Under the pieces are notes generated by a model, which saw nothing but the letters and a program-made list of their open reading frames with translations, was not told where the DNA came from and did not search any database. Below, one piece after another: positions 9,291 through 18,293 of a stretch of DNA of 64,000 nt. The translations under genes and the position numbers were made by a program. Every line of letters begins with the position of its first letter. Within the stretch, counting starts at the first letter, position 1. The DNA is taken from assembly GCA_963752695.1 (NCBI GenBank), contig CAVVZB010000001.1, forward strand, positions 310,001-374,000, given 5' to 3'. Source of the stretch: Bog-113 sp963752695 (GTDB lineage Bacteria > Acidobacteriota > Terriglobia > Bryobacterales > Bryobacteraceae).

Positions 9291-10370
9291 GTGAGCCACA
9301 TGTTAGTAACCCGTCTTTTTATCCTTCTTTTCCCGGCAGTGTGCGTTTTTGGGCAGATTACTGCTCCTCCGCAACCCGCTACCGGCCCCGGCAGTGGTCA
9401 ACTTCTTTACACGTTCACTCAAGCCGGTCCTTTTAATGCGAAAGGTGGCACAGCGCTCGATTCCTACGCTTACTACATCTTTTCACCGAAGGGCATGGCC
9501 CCGGGACCTTCAAACCCGAATCCACTGCCAACGCCCACGACAGCACCGGTGGTTCTGTTCATTCACGGGTACGATGGCGACACATTAACACCGTATCAGC
9601 TGTGGATGCAGCATATGGCCCAAATGGGGTCGACCGTGGTCTGGGTCCTGTTTGACGCGGTTCCAGTCGCCACTTGGGACCAGGCAATTATCACGGACTG
9701 GAAGGCGGCGCTGGCTCAGCTCACGCCAGCACAGGGGTTTATCCCGCCCACGCTTACGCCCGCCGGCCACCCGATGACGTTTTTTGTCGGGCACTCCTCG
9801 GGTGCGTACATGTCGCTCAAGGTAGCGGCAGAGGCAGCAACTTCTTCGATTCCGATTCCGCTCGGAATTGTGGCTGTTGAACCGGGCCAGGGGCAAATTC
9901 CGACCTTCGATCCGAGCACCATCGACTCACATTCGGTGGTAATGATCGTGGTTGGCGATCAGGACAACAACTCACGGCTCTGTATTGCGCCGACTATTTG
10001 GAAGCAGATGACCGCCGTTCCCGCCATGCAGAAGCCATTCCTTACAGTGCGCACCGATAGTTATGGCACGCCCGCGCAGCTCGGCAATCACTGGTTTCCG
10101 CTGACAAACACTGTAAATGACGACGTACCGCCGCCGGTCTCGGTGGATAACCGCGATTGGAACGTCACGTATAAACTGAGTGTCTCCATGATCCGCTGCA
10201 TTCACGACAGCACCTACTGCGATTATGTCTATGGCACTGGTCCGCTGAACAATTACGGAGCGAATACGCAGACCGACATGGGCGTCTGGAGCGATGGAAC
10301 ACCGGTGATTCCTATGCTCAATATTGCCGACCCTCCCGGGTACTACAAGACCTGCAAAGGTCTGAAATAA
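9291..10370 (+). CDS. Secreted alpha/beta hydrolase (chlorophyllase/lipase-like fold)
   Basis: A protein of about 359 residues with a signal peptide (LVTRLFILLFPAVCVFGQ). Its fold signatures are LFIHGYDGD for the oxyanion region and GHSSGA for the nucleophile elbow (S169 counted from GTG 9291). The last catalytic His may lie in GNHWFPL. Starts are possible at TTG 9285, GTG 9291 and ATG 9300. AAGGA at 9280-9284 is best spaced for GTG 9291. It sits between pilC and pilB, but no assembly role is known for this fold. It is more likely an inserted secreted enzyme, possibly a polyester or lipid hydrolase. Confidence 0.75.
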   Translation: MSHMLVTRLFILLFPAVCVFGQITAPPQPATGPGSGQLLYTFTQAGPFNAKGGTALDSYAYYIFSPKGMAPGPSNPNPLPTPTTAPVVLFIHGYDGDTLTPYQLWMQHMAQMGSTVVWVLFDAVPVATWDQAIITDWKAALAQLTPAQGFIPPTLTPAGHPMTFFVGHSSGAYMSLKVAAEAATSSIPIPLGIVAVEPGQGQIPTFDPSTIDSHSVVMIVVGDQDNNSRLCIAPTIWKQMTAVPAMQKPFLTVRTDSYGTPAQLGNHWFPLTNTVNDDVPPPVSVDNRDWNVTYKLSVSMIRCIHDSTYCDYVYGTGPLNNYGANTQTDMGVWSDGTPVIPMLNIADPPGYYKTCKGLK

Positions 10371-10441
10371 CCCCGCGCGCTCCGGCGCTCCTTTTTCCTC
10401 AACGTTCGCGGTTGTTGCCGCGTCTATTGGAGTAGGGCTCC

Positions 10442-12082
10442 TTGCCCGCACGCTCCCTTATGGCAACCGACCGCACTCGTATGCTCGACCTCGCTGGTGA
10501 AGCGACCTCGGCGCAGGCCATCGCCCTGCGCTACCGTTGCGAGTACGTCGATTTGCGCGAAACCCCGATCGATCACGACTTGTTCCGGCACATCCCGGTG
10601 GATTTGATGTTCCGGTATAACTTCGTCCCGCTTCAAGGGCAGAATGGATCGCTTGATATCGCGCTGGCCGATCCGCGCAACCTGAGCACAATTGATGAAC
10701 TCGGGTTGCTGCTGAACAAGAAACTGCGTGTTAAGGTTGCCACGCTCTCGCAAATCTCCGAGCTTCTAAAAAAGACCGAACAGAGCCAGCGAGTGCTTGA
10801 AGAAGTCACTGAAGGCTTTGCCCTGGATGTCATCGGTGATGAGGAAAATCAGGAAGAAACGCTTTCGATCGACAAGCTCTCTTCCGCCGACAACAATATC
10901 GCGCCGGTCATTAAATTGGTCGATACAACCATCTTCAATGCATTGGAGCGGCGCGCGAGCGATATCCACATCGAATCGAGAGACCAGGAGGTAGCCATCA
11001 AATATCGTATCGACGGCGTGCTGCACTACGCCATGCCGCCGATTGCCAAGGACTGGCACACCACCATCATTTCCCGTATCAAAGTGATGAGCGAGCTCGA
11101 TATTGCCGAGCGGCGCGTGCCGCAAGATGGCCGTTTCCGCGTGCGTTACAAAGGGCGGCTGATCGATTTCCGTGTCTCGATCATGCCGACCATCCACGGC
11201 GAGGATGCCGTGTTGCGCGTCCTTGACAAAGAATCGATGAGCGAAAAATTTGCAAAGCTTTCGCTCGACGTGGTCGGCTTCGCCGAGGCCGATTTGGTTA
11301 AGTTCCGCCGCTATATCAGCGAGCCGTACGGCATGGTTTTGGTGACCGGGCCGACCGGCTCCGGTAAAACAACAACGTTATACGCCGCTCTGAGCGAGAT
11401 TAAGAACGACGAAGACAAGATCATCACCATCGAAGATCCGGTCGAGTACCAGTTGAAAGGCATCACCCAGATTCCAGTCAACGATAAGAAGGGGTTGAAC
11501 TTTGCGCGCGGATTACGCTCCATCCTGCGTCATGATCCGGACAAAATCATGATCGGAGAAATCCGGGACAAGGAGACAGCGGACATTGCCATCAACTCCG
11601 CGCTTACGGGTCACCTGGTATTCACTACGGTGCACGCCAACAACGTGCTGGATGTACTCGGCCGGTTTCTGAACATCGGCGTGGAACCTTACAACTTCGT
11701 TTCTGCGCTCAACTGTATTCTGGCTCAGCGGCTGGTCCGCGTCATCTGTGAGCACTGCAAGCGCAGGGTTCACCATACCGACGCGCAATTGCAGGAAAGC
11801 GGACTTGATCTGGCGGAGTGGCGGGACATTCCGCTCTATGAAGGCGCTGGCTGCTTTGAGTGTGGCGGGACTGGATTCCGCGGCCGCAGTGCGATCCATG
11901 AGTTACTGGACCTCAACGACAAAATTCGCGAGATGATTCTGGACCGCCGCTCCACTGCGGAGATCAAGCGTGCGGCGCGCGATCAGGGCATGATGTTTCT
12001 GCGAGAATCCGCGGTAAACAAGATTCGCGACGGCATCACGACGCTGAAAGAGATCAACAAAGTCACCTTCATCGAAGGCTAG
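10442..12082 (+). CDS. pilB: Type IV pilus/type II secretion assembly ATPase (PilB/GspE)
   Basis: A 546-residue assembly ATPase. An N-terminal MshEN-like domain (about 25-125) is followed by the ATPase core: Walker A GPTGSGKT (303-310), Asp box IEDPVEY (330-336), Walker B IMIGEIRD (369-376) and His box TGHLVFTTVHAN. A zinc-binding C4 motif uses C437, C440, C471 and C474. Start choice: TTG 10442 has GGAG nine bases upstream, while ATG 10460 has no visible ribosome binding site, so TTG is preferred. PilB powers pilin polymerisation by rotating PilC. Its partners are encoded on both sides. Confidence 0.95.
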   Translation: MPARSLMATDRTRMLDLAGEATSAQAIALRYRCEYVDLRETPIDHDLFRHIPVDLMFRYNFVPLQGQNGSLDIALADPRNLSTIDELGLLLNKKLRVKVATLSQISELLKKTEQSQRVLEEVTEGFALDVIGDEENQEETLSIDKLSSADNNIAPVIKLVDTTIFNALERRASDIHIESRDQEVAIKYRIDGVLHYAMPPIAKDWHTTIISRIKVMSELDIAERRVPQDGRFRVRYKGRLIDFRVSIMPTIHGEDAVLRVLDKESMSEKFAKLSLDVVGFAEADLVKFRRYISEPYGMVLVTGPTGSGKTTTLYAALSEIKNDEDKIITIEDPVEYQLKGITQIPVNDKKGLNFARGLRSILRHDPDKIMIGEIRDKETADIAINSALTGHLVFTTVHANNVLDVLGRFLNIGVEPYNFVSALNCILAQRLVRVICEHCKRRVHHTDAQLQESGLDLAEWRDIPLYEGAGCFECGGTGFRGRSAIHELLDLNDKIREMILDRRSTAEIKRAARDQGMMFLRESAVNKIRDGITTLKEINKVTFIEG

Positions 12083-12098
12083 GCGAATCCCCAGACTC

Positions 12099-12974
12099 AT
12101 GCCCGCGCCGTTTCGTTCCTTCGCTCATTTGCTGCAAGATCCACCGCCTGAACTGGTCTTTGAAATTGGTCCGGATTCGGTGCGCATGGCGCGTTGGGGG
12201 CACCCCGAATCCATGCAAATCGAGCCGCTGCCCGCAGGTGCGATTACACCGTCCCCCCTGCACGAGAATGTAGCCCAGCCCGAAGTGTTGAACGAAGTTG
12301 TTCGGCGTATGGCGCCTGCCGTGGCGCGTGGGAAGAAACGCACGGCGGCGGTGCTGCTGCCCGATCATTGCGCGCATATTGCGGTGCTGGATTTTGCCAA
12401 GCTGCCGGACAAGACTGACGAGCAGTTGTCTATCATCCGCTTCCGCTTAAAACGAAGCGTTCCTTTTGACGTGGATACGGCCGCGCTGAGCTTTTGGGTC
12501 CAGGAGGGCGCCGGACTGAAAGGACATCGGGAAGTGGTAGCGGCGGTGACGGCACTCGAGATTGTCAGCCGTTATGAAGCGCCGTTCCGTGCGGCCGGCA
12601 TTCATCCCGGCCTGGTAACCCTCGCGCCGCTCGCCTGCCTTGATCTTGTAGATTCCAAAGGAATTGCTGCGGTAGCGCGCTTGAGTGGCGGGGTTCTGAC
12701 GATTCTGGTGAAGCAAGATAAGACTCTCAAGGTATTTCGATCGATCGAACTGGCTGAGCGGTCATTCGAGGCCATTTCCGACCACCTCCATCAAACGCTG
12801 GCGTTCGTCGAGGACAACCTGGGTGGGCCCGCCCAGACAATGATGCTTGCGGGCTTCGGCGATCTGGAGCCCGAAGCGCTGCGCGATTTCCCGGATCAGT
12901 TCGGGCTTCCGGTAAGCTCCCTGGGCGGAAACGATACCGGAATCCGAGGATATTTGAGAGGAGTTGCCGCTTGA
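12099..12974 (+). CDS. pilM: PilM-like actin-fold pilus assembly protein
   Basis: A 291-residue protein in the position of PilM, directly before PilN- and PilO-like genes. The N-terminus LVFEIGPDSVRMARW resembles the first phosphate-binding strand pair of the actin/FtsA/PilM fold. The segment DEQLSIIRFRLKRSVPFD matches the part of PilM that mentions the hydrophobic pilin-complex residues. Overall conservation is weak and the C-terminal half is short compared with typical PilM proteins of about 350 residues. PilM is cytoplasmic and binds the N-terminal tail of PilN. Confidence 0.72.
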   Translation: MPAPFRSFAHLLQDPPPELVFEIGPDSVRMARWGHPESMQIEPLPAGAITPSPLHENVAQPEVLNEVVRRMAPAVARGKKRTAAVLLPDHCAHIAVLDFAKLPDKTDEQLSIIRFRLKRSVPFDVDTAALSFWVQEGAGLKGHREVVAAVTALEIVSRYEAPFRAAGIHPGLVTLAPLACLDLVDSKGIAAVARLSGGVLTILVKQDKTLKVFRSIELAERSFEAISDHLHQTLAFVEDNLGGPAQTMMLAGFGDLEPEALRDFPDQFGLPVSSLGGNDTGIRGYLRGVAA

Positions 12975-13537
12975 GAGCGCAGATCAACCTTGCGAGCGAT
13001 CCCTTCCGCAAAGATCGGGTATTTCTAGTAACCGGTGCCGCGATTGCTGCTGGGCTGGTTGCGCTGCTGCTGATCCTGGTGTCCGCTGCCATCTCTGATC
13101 GTCACCGCATGCAGGCCAGGCTGATTGCGTTAGATCGTGCGAATCGGGAACTGGCCAGCATTCACGCCAGCCAAAATCGCTTGGGGCGAGAGTTGCGGAA
13201 ATCCGGCAATTCCGATGTTCTGGAGCGCAGCGAATTCATCAATAAACTGCTTTATCGCAAGGGGATCAGTTGGACGCGCCTGTTTGCCGATCTTGAAAAA
13301 GTGGTGCCTGCCAATGTGCGCGTGATTTCGGTGCGGCCGCAGGCGGATGCACAGGATCATATTTTTCTCGACCTGGTGCTAGGGGCGGAGACGCAGAAGC
13401 CGGTGGTCGATCTGCTTTCGCGATTCGAGAGTTCGGAAGTGTTCGGATCCACTGCGGTTTCCGTGATCCTGGCCCCCTCCCAGACCGATCCTTTGTATCG
13501 TTACCGTGTGACGGTGAACTATGTCCAGAAGCTTTGA
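12971..13537 (+). CDS. pilN: PilN-like pilus alignment protein
   Basis: A 188-residue protein with a TTG start overlapping the PilM stop by four bases (TTGA). Residues 1-12 (INLASDPFR) match the short cytoplasmic tail of PilN, whose INL motif contacts PilM. One membrane span follows (about 20-42), then a coiled-coil segment (about 45-80) and a ferredoxin-like periplasmic domain (ANVRVISVRPQ onward). PilN and PilO form a heterodimer linking PilM to PilP and the secretin. Confidence 0.82.
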   Translation: MRAQINLASDPFRKDRVFLVTGAAIAAGLVALLLILVSAAISDRHRMQARLIALDRANRELASIHASQNRLGRELRKSGNSDVLERSEFINKLLYRKGISWTRLFADLEKVVPANVRVISVRPQADAQDHIFLDLVLGAETQKPVVDLLSRFESSEVFGSTAVSVILAPSQTDPLYRYRVTVNYVQKL

Positions 13538-14132
13538 TTTCGGCTCCCTGACCCGGTCGGCCAGCCGTGCCGATTTGCGAGATCCACGCGTGATGGTCGG
13601 TGCCGCCGTGGGCGTTTTGGTCATCCTGAATTTGATTGCCGCGGCTTTCGTCTTCCACGTGTTTGGACGTTCCGCGCAGGAGACTGCCGATGAGTTGGCG
13701 GCAGTGCGGGCCACCGTGATCCAGCAGCGCAGCCAGCTGAACCGCACCGCTCAGATCGCAAACAAAGTGCAGATTGCACGCGGCGAAGGCGACCAGTTCC
13801 TGGCCAAATACATGACGCCGCGGCGAACCACGTATTCGACGCTGGTGTCGGAAATTCAAAGTAACTGTGAGAGCGCCGGTCTCACGTGGAAGGAAGGAAG
13901 CATCGCGCCCCTGGAGCCTGTGAAAGGTTCTGAAGACCTCAGCATGATGACGATGACGGTGAGCTTCGAAGGCTCTTATCCCAACTTGCTGAAGCTCATC
14001 AACTTATTGGATCGGAGCCAGCGCTTCGTCATTATCGACCAACTATCGGCGACACCGCAGCCGGGCGGGAAAGCCCTTACCGTAACGTTGAAGATCAACA
14101 CGTTTGTCCGCGATGATGGCGGTGCGGCATGA
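13521..14132 (+). CDS. pilO: PilO-like pilus alignment protein
   Basis: A 203-residue protein overlapping the PilN gene by 17 bases. It has a cytoplasmic N-terminus, one membrane span (about residues 27-50), a coiled-coil stretch (54-90) and a PilO-type periplasmic domain. The domain contains FEGSYPNLLKLINLLDRSQRFVIID, the family's most recognisable region. It acts as the partner of PilN in the inner-membrane alignment complex. Confidence 0.85.
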   Translation: MSRSFDFGSLTRSASRADLRDPRVMVGAAVGVLVILNLIAAAFVFHVFGRSAQETADELAAVRATVIQQRSQLNRTAQIANKVQIARGEGDQFLAKYMTPRRTTYSTLVSEIQSNCESAGLTWKEGSIAPLEPVKGSEDLSMMTMTVSFEGSYPNLLKLINLLDRSQRFVIIDQLSATPQPGGKALTVTLKINTFVRDDGGAA

Positions 14133-14836
14133 AGCTGGGCGCGGATAAGAAACGCCTGGCGATGCTGGGCGGCTTGATCCTCATCGGCGGGTATGTGCTG
14201 TGGAGCAACGTGCTTTCGTCTGATTCCAGCAGTACTTCCGCCGGGGCATCCACGCCCGCGCCGGTCGCGTTAGCACCAGTGCCGGCCGCCAACTCCACCC
14301 GTCAAACCGACATTGCGCGTCTCGCTGCCAGACGGAATCGGACCCAACGCCCGGCCGAATGGAATCCGACTTATCCCGATCCAAAGACCGTGGCGAACGC
14401 GGAGATCGTGGACCCCACGTTGCGGTTGGATTTGCTGTCCAAAGTGCAACAGGTGGAAATCAGCGGCTCCCAGCGAAACTTGTTTCAGTTCGGCGAAGCC
14501 GCCAAACCCGCGACGCCACTCACTCCTCTCCCTTCAGTCAAGAAGATCGATCTGGCTAAACAGCAGAACATGCCTCCGCCAGCGCCTCCAGGACCGCCTC
14601 CCGCACCGGTCGCGCCACCGATTTCGCTCAAGTACTATGGCTACTCCAGCGTCAAGGCAAGTACACACAAACGCGCCTTTTTCCTCGATGGAGAAGACAT
14701 CATCGTCGCCAGCGAAGGCGAGCTAATCAAGCGCCGCTATCGGTTGGTCAAAATCGGCGTGAACTCGGTCACGATGGAAGACACGCAATTCAAGACCGAG
14801 CAGACCCTGCCATTGGCCCAGGAGCTTGCCGGATAG
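14129..14836 (+). CDS. PilP/GspC-like periplasmic linker protein
   Basis: A 235-residue protein overlapping the PilO stop by four bases (ATGA). A single N-terminal membrane span (about 10-28) is followed by a Ser/Pro/Ala-rich linker. A proline-rich segment (about residues 150-168) leads to a small C-terminal beta domain, ISLKYYGYSSV...GEDIIVASEGELIKRRYRLVKIG, which looks like the homology region of GspC or PilP. Those domains bind the N0 domain of the secretin. Unlike classical PilP there is no lipobox, so a GspC-like membrane-anchored arrangement is more likely. Confidence 0.68.
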   Translation: MKLGADKKRLAMLGGLILIGGYVLWSNVLSSDSSSTSAGASTPAPVALAPVPAANSTRQTDIARLAARRNRTQRPAEWNPTYPDPKTVANAEIVDPTLRLDLLSKVQQVEISGSQRNLFQFGEAAKPATPLTPLPSVKKIDLAKQQNMPPPAPPGPPPAPVAPPISLKYYGYSSVKASTHKRAFFLDGEDIIVASEGELIKRRYRLVKIGVNSVTMEDTQFKTEQTLPLAQELAG

Positions 14837-16167
14837 TGCACAAATCTGCACAATCGCGCGAATCCGGTTACGCCATTCTCTTCATCTTTTTGACGATGGC
14901 GATTGTCGGAATCATGCTGTATGCCGCCATGCCGCGGGTGGCCTTCGAAGCGCAACGCGACCAGGAGCAGATGCTGATCGACCGCGGCGAGCAGTATAAG
15001 CGCGCCATCCAGGTCTATTTCCGCAAGTTCAAGAAATACCCGGCCAAGATCGAGGATCTAGAAAACAGCAGCAACCAGCGGTTTCTGCGCAAACGCTATA
15101 AAGACCCAATGACGGGCAAAGATGAATGGCGTCCGATCCACATTAGCGCCAGTGGACAGTTCATCGATTCTTTAACCCAGAAGGCCAACAAAAAGAAGCC
15201 GGATGCGGCTAGCGTCAACAACTTCATCACGGAGTTAAAGCCAATCGGAGACACTGGCAACACCGGAAACGCGATGGTGAATCCGGGCCTTCGCCGGCGG
15301 CCGAGCGACCAACCCGGTGGCGGTGGCGGCGGAGACATCGCGGGCCAGTTGCCGGGAAACCCCGTGCCTGGTGTCAGTCCCAGTGAGAACGGGGACTTAG
15401 GGCTGATTGAAACCCCGGACACGAACCTGGCCGTGGGCCCGAACGGACAGCAGTTGAATCCGCCCGCGCCAGGCGTCCCGGGCGGGCTGGCATTCGGGCC
15501 GGGAGATGCGAATAGTCCTAACAATCCCAACAACCCAAACAATCCCAACGGGTTGTACCCGAGTGGCATCAATCCCCGCCGCTTCGTCAACGGGATGCCT
15601 AACCCGCCCATTCCCAACGGTCCGCAGTCCAACGGACAAAACTCTTCAGGCGCGGCGATGATCCAGAACCTCCTGACTTCTCCACGGCCTGGCGGACCTC
15701 CGCCCGGTATCTTCGGCGCGAATCAATCCAATGACGTGGGACCCATTGGGCAGCCGAATGGAATCGGCGGGAACGATCCGGCCACGCAAAATCTCCCCAC
15801 ACCGCAGACTCCGCAGAACGTGTTTGGGAGCGGAACCGGACTTGCCGGGAGCAATCAGCCGGGCTCCCAACTGGGCGGCGCGCTGAATAACGGCACGGTC
15901 GGCGGGCAGACCGTCGGCGGCGGCATTGCGGGTTTTGCCAGCAAATCCGAGCGTCCCGGGATCAAGATCTACAACGAGAAGACCAAGTACAACGAGTGGG
16001 AATTCATTTACGACTACGCCAAGGATAAAACCATGGGCGGAGGTCAGACGATTCCTACACAGAATGCCAACCCGGGTCTTATCTCGCCGAACGCTCCTGA
16101 TCCGAGTCCAAATCCCAATCCACCTACAAATCCGAGCCCACCGCCACCCTCGCCGTCCGGGAACTAA
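14836..16167 (+). CDS. Pseudopilin-like protein with long disordered Gly/Asn/Pro-rich tail
   Basis: A 443-residue protein with a GTG start that shares one base with the preceding TAG. The N-terminus RESG-YAILFIFLTMAIVGIML has the layout of a prepilin: a glycine before a hydrophobic helix. It lacks the usual glutamate at mature position 5, where a Phe stands. A globular part follows (YKRAIQVYFRKFKKYP, typical of pseudopilins, to about residue 125). Residues from about 145 to 370 are a low-complexity Gly/Asn/Pro/Gln region. An ordered WEFIYDYAKDK segment comes next, then a Pro/Asn tail. It closes the pilus operon. Function beyond a minor-pilin-like role is unknown. Confidence 0.65.
   Translation: MHKSAQSRESGYAILFIFLTMAIVGIMLYAAMPRVAFEAQRDQEQMLIDRGEQYKRAIQVYFRKFKKYPAKIEDLENSSNQRFLRKRYKDPMTGKDEWRPIHISASGQFIDSLTQKANKKKPDAASVNNFITELKPIGDTGNTGNAMVNPGLRRRPSDQPGGGGGGDIAGQLPGNPVPGVSPSENGDLGLIETPDTNLAVGPNGQQLNPPAPGVPGGLAFGPGDANSPNNPNNPNNPNGLYPSGINPRRFVNGMPNPPIPNGPQSNGQNSSGAAMIQNLLTSPRPGGPPPGIFGANQSNDVGPIGQPNGIGGNDPATQNLPTPQTPQNVFGSGTGLAGSNQPGSQLGGALNNGTVGGQTVGGGIAGFASKSERPGIKIYNEKTKYNEWEFIYDYAKDKTMGGGQTIPTQNANPGLISPNAPDPSPNPNPPTNPSPPPPSPSGN
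15517..15543 (+). repeat. Three in-frame 9-base units encoding Pro-Asn-Asn
   Basis: Units CCTAACAAT, CCCAACAAC and CCAAACAAT follow each other in frame inside the pseudopilin-like gene, with a partial fourth (CCCAACGGG). Synonymous differences between units suggest that the peptide repeat is maintained. Confidence 0.7.
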
Positions 16168-16227
16168 CCTTCTCAGACCATCTCCGCCACGGCGATTACG
16201 CTATCCTACGGAGTTGTCAAAAACCCC

Positions 16228-16893
16228 ATGACGATTGTTATCGCAATCGACGGACCCGCGGGTGCGGGCAAGAGTACGATCGCCCGGCGCCTGGCGACCC
16301 GGCTCGGTTATACCTACATCGACACGGGTGCGATGTACCGCGCAGTGGCGCTATGGGCTCTGCGACAGGCGGTTAGTCTAACCGATATGCACCGGCTGGA
16401 GCAATTGGCGCAAGCGGCCACCATCAAACTGGATTCGACAAACCAGAGTGTCGTTTTGAACGGCGAAGATGTGACGGATCTGATCCGGACTCCGGAGGTA
16501 GGCGAGGCAGCGTCGCAGGTAGCCGCAGTACCAGCTGTGCGGCGAGCGCTGGTGGAGAAGCAACGCGCTCTTGGCGCGAGCGAGAACGTGGTCATGGAAG
16601 GGCGCGATATCGGCACCGTTGTTTTCCCGAACGCCAAGCTGAAAATCTTCCTGGACGCGGACGCCACGGAGCGGGTGCGCCGCCGGGCCGACAATGAAGG
16701 TGCCGATCTGACGGAGGTCGCGCGCCAGCTGACCGATCGCGATCGCAGAGACCGAACACGCGGGGAATCGCCCTTAACGCAAGCGCCTGACGCGGTGTAT
16801 CTGGACAGTACCCAGTTGACGCTCGAACAGGTGGAAGAAGAAATTCTACGGGTCCTGCGGGCGCGCACCACGAACGGTAAGGATCACTCATAA
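16228..16893 (+). CDS. cmk: Cytidylate kinase
   Basis: A 221-residue kinase that phosphorylates CMP and dCMP. The P-loop GPAGAGKST spans residues 9-17. The family motif DTGAMYRA follows near residue 32, and the NMP-binding segment GRDIGTVVFP lies near residue 130. The LID-like RRRADNEG and RDRRDRTR segments are present. Length and motif order match bacterial Cmk. It starts a new transcription unit 60 bases after the pilus operon (GGAG 16210-16213, TATCCT 16202-16207). Its stop overlaps the aspartokinase start by one base. Confidence 0.97.
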   Translation: MTIVIAIDGPAGAGKSTIARRLATRLGYTYIDTGAMYRAVALWALRQAVSLTDMHRLEQLAQAATIKLDSTNQSVVLNGEDVTDLIRTPEVGEAASQVAAVPAVRRALVEKQRALGASENVVMEGRDIGTVVFPNAKLKIFLDADATERVRRRADNEGADLTEVARQLTDRDRRDRTRGESPLTQAPDAVYLDSTQLTLEQVEEEILRVLRARTTNGKDHS

Positions 16894-18293
16894 TGCTTGG
16901 ATTGCTGGTGATGAAGTTTGGCGGAACCAGCGTCGGTTCCGCGGAGCGGATTCGTGTAGCTGCGGGGCTGATCGCAGAAGCAAGGCGTACGAGACCCGTA
17001 ATCGCGGTGGTTTCGGCGATGTCGAGAATCACCGATCTGCTGCTGGACACGATGAAGCACGCCGAGGCGGGCGACCGCGTGGGCCTGAATGCCAATCTCG
17101 AACAGTTGGCTAATCGTCACCGGGCGGCTTGTCGCGAACTGCTTGCTCCCGATCAGCAGGATGCGGCGATCACAGCGGTCGATGGGCTGATCGCCGAATT
17201 TCAGAGGCTTGTGGGCGGCATGCTGATGCTCGGTGATCGTCCCACCAAGTCGGTGGATGAAGCTGTCGCAATCGGGGAAAGACTCTCGAGCGTGCTGGTT
17301 GCATCTTGTTTGAACGCCCAAGGTACGCCAGCCGAGCCGGTTAACGGGGCCGGGATCATTGTGACGGACGCAGTCTTCGGGAATGCCTCTCCGGTGATGA
17401 CTTCCACTTCAGAACGCGCGCGTCGCGTCCTCGACCCGCTGCTTATCAAGGGCATCGTTCCGGTAGTAACGGGATTCAACGGGGCTACCGTGGATGGACG
17501 TCCGACCACGCTGGGACGAGGCGGGTCTGACTTCTCAGCGTCGATCTTGGCGGCGGCTACCGAGGCTTCCGAACTATGGATCTGGACCGATGTCGACGGG
17601 ATCATGACTGCCGATCCGCGACTGGTTCCCGACGCACGCATCCTGCCCGAAGTGAGCTTCCGCGAAGCCGCCGAATTGGCTTACAACGGGGCCAAGATTC
17701 TGCATCCCCGCACCTTGGCGCCACTGGTCGAGAAGGCGATTCCAGTCTGGAGTAAAAACAGTTTTGCACCGGAAAAGCCGGGCACGCGCATTGTCGGAGA
17801 GCTCTCGACTTCGGAGGGCGCCCGGGCCGTTACTTCGATGCGTAATGTCGCCCTGATTTCTATCGAGACGGCAAGCGCGGCATTGAGCGGAGTCCAGGTA
17901 ATGGCCCGGGCGTTGGATGCGATTGCGCGCACGAATATAGAAATTCTGGCTATCAGCGGGTCGAGCTACCGGCAGAGCTTCTGCTTCTTGGTGCGGTCGG
18001 GCGAGTTGCAACGGACTCTGGAAGCTCTCGAAAGTTCGCTTGCGCTGGAGATCGCTCATAATTATGTGCGGCCGATCGATGTAGATGAGAACGTGGGCCT
18101 GCTCGCGGTGGTGGGCGAAGGCATGCGGGGCACCCCGGGTTTAGCGGGACGCGTTTTCACCGCGATCTCGCGGGAAGAAGTGAACATCATCGCCATTGCG
18201 CAAGGCTCCAGCGAGTTGACGATTGCAATCGTGGTGAGCCGCGATGGTTTGGAGAAAGCGGTTCGCGCGGTACACGCGGAATGTCATTTGTAG
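16893..18293 (+). CDS. lysC: Aspartate kinase
   Basis: A 466-residue aspartokinase that phosphorylates aspartate for lysine, threonine and methionine synthesis. It opens with MKFGGTSVG (7-15), and the ATP/aspartate site region contains TLGRGGSDFSA and WTDVDGIMTADPR. Two C-terminal ACT domains (about residues 320-466) provide for feedback control by amino acids. The length fits the single-chain type with a larger N-terminal domain, like the kinase half of ThrA or E. coli LysC. ATG 16893 overlaps the cmk stop; ATG 16911 is an alternative start. Confidence 0.95.
   Translation: MLGLLVMKFGGTSVGSAERIRVAAGLIAEARRTRPVIAVVSAMSRITDLLLDTMKHAEAGDRVGLNANLEQLANRHRAACRELLAPDQQDAAITAVDGLIAEFQRLVGGMLMLGDRPTKSVDEAVAIGERLSSVLVASCLNAQGTPAEPVNGAGIIVTDAVFGNASPVMTSTSERARRVLDPLLIKGIVPVVTGFNGATVDGRPTTLGRGGSDFSASILAAATEASELWIWTDVDGIMTADPRLVPDARILPEVSFREAAELAYNGAKILHPRTLAPLVEKAIPVWSKNSFAPEKPGTRIVGELSTSEGARAVTSMRNVALISIETASAALSGVQVMARALDAIARTNIEILAISGSSYRQSFCFLVRSGELQRTLEALESSLALEIAHNYVRPIDVDENVGLLAVVGEGMRGTPGLAGRVFTAISREEVNIIAIAQGSSELTIAIVVSRDGLEKAVRAVHAECHL

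Noticed and set aside
10371..10400. Possible terminator after the secreted hydrolase gene (GC-rich stretch followed by TTTTT)
   Set aside because: Only a four-base GCGC stem can be drawn, and pilB follows closely on the same strand; too weak to call.
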